Source: CAIUKV01 sp041659105
GTDB lineage: Bacteria > Actinomycetota > Acidimicrobiia > IMCC26256 > PALSA-555
DNA: 7,265 nt
Reading direction: 5' to 3'
NCBI GenBank assembly: GCA_041659105.1
Contig: JBAZYX010000142.1
Location: forward strand, 1 to 7,265
Both the position numbers and the translations under genes were made by a program. This document shows positions 6,695-7,265 of this stretch, in pieces; positions within the stretch are counted from its first letter, which is position 1, and each line of letters begins with the position of its first letter. The notes beneath the pieces are model-generated. The model saw nothing but the letters and a program-made list of their open reading frames with translations. It did no database searches and was not told the DNA's origin.

Positions 6695-7265
6695 GCGGTC
6701 TCCATCGCTTGTGCCGGCCCGGTGTGCTCGTGTGGGTGAGCCTCGCCGCGTTCACCGCCGCGTTCCTCGGGACCAGTGCGCTGGGGATGGGTCCCGACGA
6801 GCCGGCGCACTTCGTGAAGGCCGCGGCCGCGGCGCGCGGCCACGTCACCGGAACGCGGGTTACCCCGGCCGAGGTCCGGCGGTTCTATCCCTCCGCCCGC
6901 GCGCTCGACGACAGTCCTGCGGAGCGGGAGCGGTCGCGGATCACCGCGAAGAGCGGGATCTACAACTCGCGGTTCTTCTCGCTCCCCGAGTCCGTCGCGG
7001 TCGACACGCTGTTCCCGTGCTTCGCCCAGCAACGCGCGGTCCCGGCGTCGTGCGGGTCGGTCACCGCCACGGCGGCGAAGCGCCCCGATCGGCTCTTCTC
7101 CTACGTCGGGGCCTACCCCCCGGTGCCGTACGCGGTGGCGGGTGTGGGCACGTTGCTCCCCGCGGAACGGTCGGGCCGCTGGTACGCCGCCCGGGTGATC
7201 GGGGCGGCGGTGGCCCTCGCCCTCCTCGCGATCGCGGCGTGGCTGCTGCTCGAGGCGGTGCCGCG
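6691..7265 (+). CDS. DUF2142 family membrane protein, N-terminal part (cut by window end)
   Basis: The frame is open from a GTG at 6691 to the right edge, giving 191 codons without a stop. A short cytoplasmic stretch leads into a first membrane helix (about 11-31), then GMGPDEPAHFVKA (32-44), the hallmark PDEPxH motif of DUF2142 proteins, in the position where GT-C enzymes carry catalytic acids. A long exoplasmic loop follows with cysteines at 110 and 121, then YPPVPYAVAGVGTLL (142-156) and a further hydrophobic helix (about 168-188). DUF2142 proteins are polytopic, resemble GT-C glycosyltransferases, and commonly sit in surface-polysaccharide clusters; their reaction is not established. The GTG overlaps the preceding TGA as GTGA, continuing the coupled run of genes. 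Other in-frame starts exist at 6709 (TTG) and 6724 (GTG). Family assignment is good; function is inferred. Confidence 0.8.
   Translation, partial: MSGLHRLCRPGVLVWVSLAAFTAAFLGTSALGMGPDEPAHFVKAAAAARGHVTGTRVTPAEVRRFYPSARALDDSPAERERSRITAKSGIYNSRFFSLPESVAVDTLFPCFAQQRAVPASCGSVTATAAKRPDRLFSYVGAYPPVPYAVAGVGTLLPAERSGRWYAARVIGAAVALALLAIAAWLLLEAVP

Noticed and set aside
6815..6842. GC palindromic stretch of CCGCGG/GCGGCC units, possible hairpin or terminator
   Set aside because: It encodes an Ala-rich segment in frame (KAAAAARGH), lies inside a coding region and has no U-tract. Similar runs occur at 361-381 and elsewhere as a by-product of GCC/GCG codons.
1..7265. tRNA, rRNA, CRISPR array, insertion sequence or phage attachment site
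   Set aside because: No direct repeat array, inverted terminal repeats, transposase or integrase motifs or RNA gene signatures were seen on reading, and coding sequence occupies essentially the whole window.

Overview
The window is very GC-rich and reads as one uninterrupted block of six plus-strand genes for making and exporting a cell-surface polysaccharide. The base composition, the strong G/C preference at third codon positions, the GTG starts and the family make-up (an ABC-2 polysaccharide exporter, a GT-C membrane glycosyltransferase and a DUF2142 protein) suggest a high-GC actinobacterium. The genus cannot be told from the sequence.

Layout: (1) the left edge to 1082 encodes a class I SAM-dependent methyltransferase with a C-terminal coiled coil; it is probably cut off at its 5' end. 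(2) 1079-1903 is the membrane subunit of a polysaccharide ABC exporter (Wzm/TagG type). (3) 1900-3105 is its ATPase (Wzt/TagH type), which carries an extra C-terminal Wzt_C-like carbohydrate-binding domain. (4) 3105-5222 is a large two-domain glycosyltransferase: an N-terminal GT2-like GT-A domain that has lost its recognisable acidic motifs, fused to a GT4-like GT-B domain. (5) 5219-6694 is a multi-pass GT-C (ArnT/PMT-like) membrane glycosyltransferase. (6) 6691 to the right edge is the start of a DUF2142 membrane protein, cut by the window end.

All five junctions overlap (ATGA, GTGA, TGATG, ATGA, GTGA), so there is no intergenic DNA. No promoter, terminator, RNA gene, repeat array or mobile element is visible. 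One polycistronic mRNA with translational coupling is the simplest reading.

A likely joint role, by inference: cytoplasmic enzymes, including gene 4, build a lipid-linked glycan. The methyltransferase may cap its end, and Wzm/Wzt exports it, with the Wzt C-terminal domain possibly reading the cap. The two membrane proteins may then add sugars on the outer face from polyprenyl-phosphate donors. The most interesting points are the methyltransferase/coiled coil next to a Wzt with a C-terminal domain, which resembles the WbdD-Wzm-Wzt termination-export logic of E. coli O9a, and the apparently dead GT-A domain fused to a GT-B enzyme.
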